Source: a virus
IMG/VR virus record: IMGVR_UViG_3300024262_000186
Coordinates: 1-29,016 of that record
DNA length: 29,016 bases
Direction: 5' to 3' (one strand)
Shown here: positions 27,910 through 29,016 of the stretch, piece by piece
Layout of the letters: the number at the start of each line of letters is the position of its first letter
Numbering within the stretch: the first letter of the stretch is position 1
The notes under the pieces: generated by a model
The model's input: only the letters and a program-made list of their open reading frames with translations
Told to the model about the DNA's origin: nothing
The model's database searches: none
Position numbers and translations under genes: made by a program

Positions 27910-28515
27910 ATGGGAATGATACATAAATACAAAGTAATTTTTATTAGAATACCAAAAACCGCATCAACGTCAATATATAGTTGTTTTAAAAATAAAACAG
28001 ATAAAAAATGTTCACATGAGACATATAAATATAATTTATGTATAAACGATTTCGATTTATTTTTTGATTATTTTTCATTTTCTTGTGTAAGAAATCCATA
28101 TGATAGATTTGTATCTATTTATAAAATAGATGAAAAAATAAATCAAATAAGAAAAATAAGAAATGAGGTTTATACATTTGATAACTTAATATTTAAATTA
28201 TATAATAAAAAATTAAATATTGATGATTTAGGAGTTATGTATAAAGAACAACATAAATATATTTGTATTAATGATACGATATTGGTTGATAAATTATTAA
28301 AATATGAAAATTTAAATGAAGATTGGTTAGATTTTTCTAATATAATAAATAACTTACCAAACAATAAGTATAAAATATCAACACAGTTACCAATGGAAAA
28401 TGTGAATCATAATAAACCATATGATGATTGGAAAGATTATTATACAGATGAAACAAAAAACATGATTTATGAGATTTATAAAAAAGATTTTGAAATATTT
28501 GGTTATGAAAAATAA
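27910..28515 (+). CDS. Sulfotransferase-like protein, copy 1
   Basis: I-R-I-P-K-T-A-S-T-S-I (residues 13-23) matches the 5'-phosphosulfate-binding P-loop and S-C-V-R-N-P-Y-D-R-F-V-S-I-Y (about 58-71) the 3'-phosphate-binding motif of the Sulfotransfer_2 family. Y-T-D-E-T-K...I-Y-E-I-Y-K-K-D-F-E-I-F-G-Y at the end is the usual family C-terminus. These enzymes move sulfate from PAPS to carbohydrates. At 201 residues it is compact. The next gene is a diverged tandem copy with a 127-bp identical block. Confidence 0.8.
   Translation: MGMIHKYKVIFIRIPKTASTSIYSCFKNKTDKKCSHETYKYNLCINDFDLFFDYFSFSCVRNPYDRFVSIYKIDEKINQIRKIRNEVYTFDNLIFKLYNKKLNIDDLGVMYKEQHKYICINDTILVDKLLKYENLNEDWLDFSNIINNLPNNKYKISTQLPMENVNHNKPYDDWKDYYTDETKNMIYEIYKKDFEIFGYEK
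28240..28366 (+). repeat. 127-bp direct repeat, copy 1
   Basis: This block is identical to 28890-29016 at an offset of 650 bases. It covers the codons Y-K-E-Q-H-K-Y-I-C-I-N to N-L-P-N-N of the sulfotransferase gene, while the flanking 5' parts of the two copies are clearly diverged. Confidence 0.95.
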
Positions 28516-28523
28516 TAAAATAT

Positions 28524-29016
28524 ATGTCAATATTCCATAAATATAATGTAATTTTTATTAGAATACCTAAAACTGCATCATCTTCAATGTTTACTTCTAT
28601 TAGAAATAAAACAGATAAATCATGTCTTCATGAAACATATATTGAAATTTTAAATAATAATGATTTCAATTTATTTTTTGATTATTATTCATTTGCGTGT
28701 GTAAGAAACCCATATGATAGATTTGTGTCTATATATGGTCAACTATATAAAAATACAAATAATAGAGAATATATTAATAATTTGTCTGATAATAGTAATA
28801 ATAAAATGGAAGTATTTGAAAAATTTATAACTTTTTTTTATAATGAAGATATAATAACAACTAAAAAATTTGGAGGTAATTATACAATATATAAAGAACA
28901 ACATAAATATATTTGTATTAATGATACGATATTGGTTGATAAATTATTAAAATATGAAAATTTAAATGAAGATTGGTTAGATTTTTCTAATATAATAAAT
29001 AACTTACCAAACAATA
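28524..29016 (+). CDS. Sulfotransferase-like protein, copy 2 (3' end outside window)
   Basis: It begins 8 bases after copy 1. M-S-I-F-H-K-Y-N-V-I-F-I-R-I-P-K-T-A-S-S-S-M and A-C-V-R-N-P-Y-D-R-F-V-S-I-Y carry both cofactor motifs. It has about 20 extra residues in the middle (N-N-L-S-D-N-S-N-N-K) relative to copy 1. The last 127 bases are identical to copy 1 in the same frame, and the identity runs to the window edge. The remainder of the gene is not seen. Confidence 0.8.
   Translation, partial: MSIFHKYNVIFIRIPKTASSSMFTSIRNKTDKSCLHETYIEILNNNDFNLFFDYYSFACVRNPYDRFVSIYGQLYKNTNNREYINNLSDNSNNKMEVFEKFITFFYNEDIITTKKFGGNYTIYKEQHKYICINDTILVDKLLKYENLNEDWLDFSNIINNLPNN
28890..29016 (+). repeat. 127-bp direct repeat, copy 2
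   Basis: Identical to 28240-28366 and cut by the window end, so the true repeat may be longer. Confidence 0.95.

Noticed and set aside
1-29016. CRISPR array or tRNA genes
   Set aside because: No regularly spaced direct repeats and no canonical tRNA cloverleaf were found on either strand.
1-29016. Genome-wide reassignment of UGA to Trp
   Set aside because: UGA ends several genes precisely at overlaps with the next start, and no in-frame UGA interrupts conserved enzymes such as LigA, ClpP, deformylase or TnpB.

Overview
The window looks like part of a large, AT-rich tailed-phage genome whose host is probably a member of the Bacteroidota. The phage reading rests on gene style: dozens of short, tightly packed genes of unknown function, start/stop overlaps of 4-11 bases, free-standing homing endonucleases, and virus-typical RNA and DNA repair and protein-modification enzymes. 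No capsid, portal or terminase gene is visible, so phage origin is an inference. The host reading rests on repeated TATATTTG or TATCTTTG boxes directly upstream of genes, which match the -7 element (TAnnTTTG) of Bacteroidota promoters. Shine-Dalgarno sequences are almost absent, and two secreted proteins have signal peptides ending in S-x-A-Q or S-Y-S-Q.

Layout. 1-1426: the end of a CCA-adding enzyme and two tandem small paralogs. 1427-1817: a non-coding stretch with several nested hairpins. 1818-2982: a ribbon-helix-helix gene overlapping a GIY-YIG homing endonuclease. 3000-3926 (minus strand): a YkuK-type RNase H-like protein and small genes. 3978-6568: a lipoprotein, a calcineurin-like phosphoesterase and unknowns. 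6622-8366 (minus): a Thr-rich protein, a protein with a C-terminal GGR/GWIF module, and an acidic protein. 8416-9126: an HNH endonuclease. 9130-11586: a run of small unknown genes, one with a frameshifted signal peptide. 11583-15311: peptide deformylase, a HAD-like phosphatase and a full-length NAD-dependent DNA ligase. 15304-17320: a TPM-domain protein and LemA. 17380-18531: membrane and small proteins. 18559-19240: an RF1-like release factor interrupted by a frame change after the start codon and an in-frame TAG. 19325-20619: a TnpB element. 20661-24705: a GH16-like protein, unknowns and an Rnl5-type RNA ligase. 24811-27148: ClpP and small zinc proteins. 27176-29016: a papain-like protease and two tandem sulfotransferase-like genes sharing a 127-bp identical block that reaches the window edge.

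How the genes fit together. CCA-adding enzyme, RNA ligase, the phosphatases, release factor and deformylase would let the virus maintain tRNAs and translation. LigA repairs DNA. ClpP and the papain-like enzyme handle proteolysis. LemA/TPM, the lipoprotein, the GH16-like protein and the sulfotransferases concern the envelope or surface glycans. Two upstream-motif classes suggest temporal control: the host-type TAnnTTTG box, often exactly 4 bases before ATG (probable leaderless mRNAs), and a TATATA-A box about 10-30 bases upstream of other genes, recalling T4 late promoters. Several proteins start with a short M-K-hydrophobic...E sequence resembling the T4 capsid-targeting signal.
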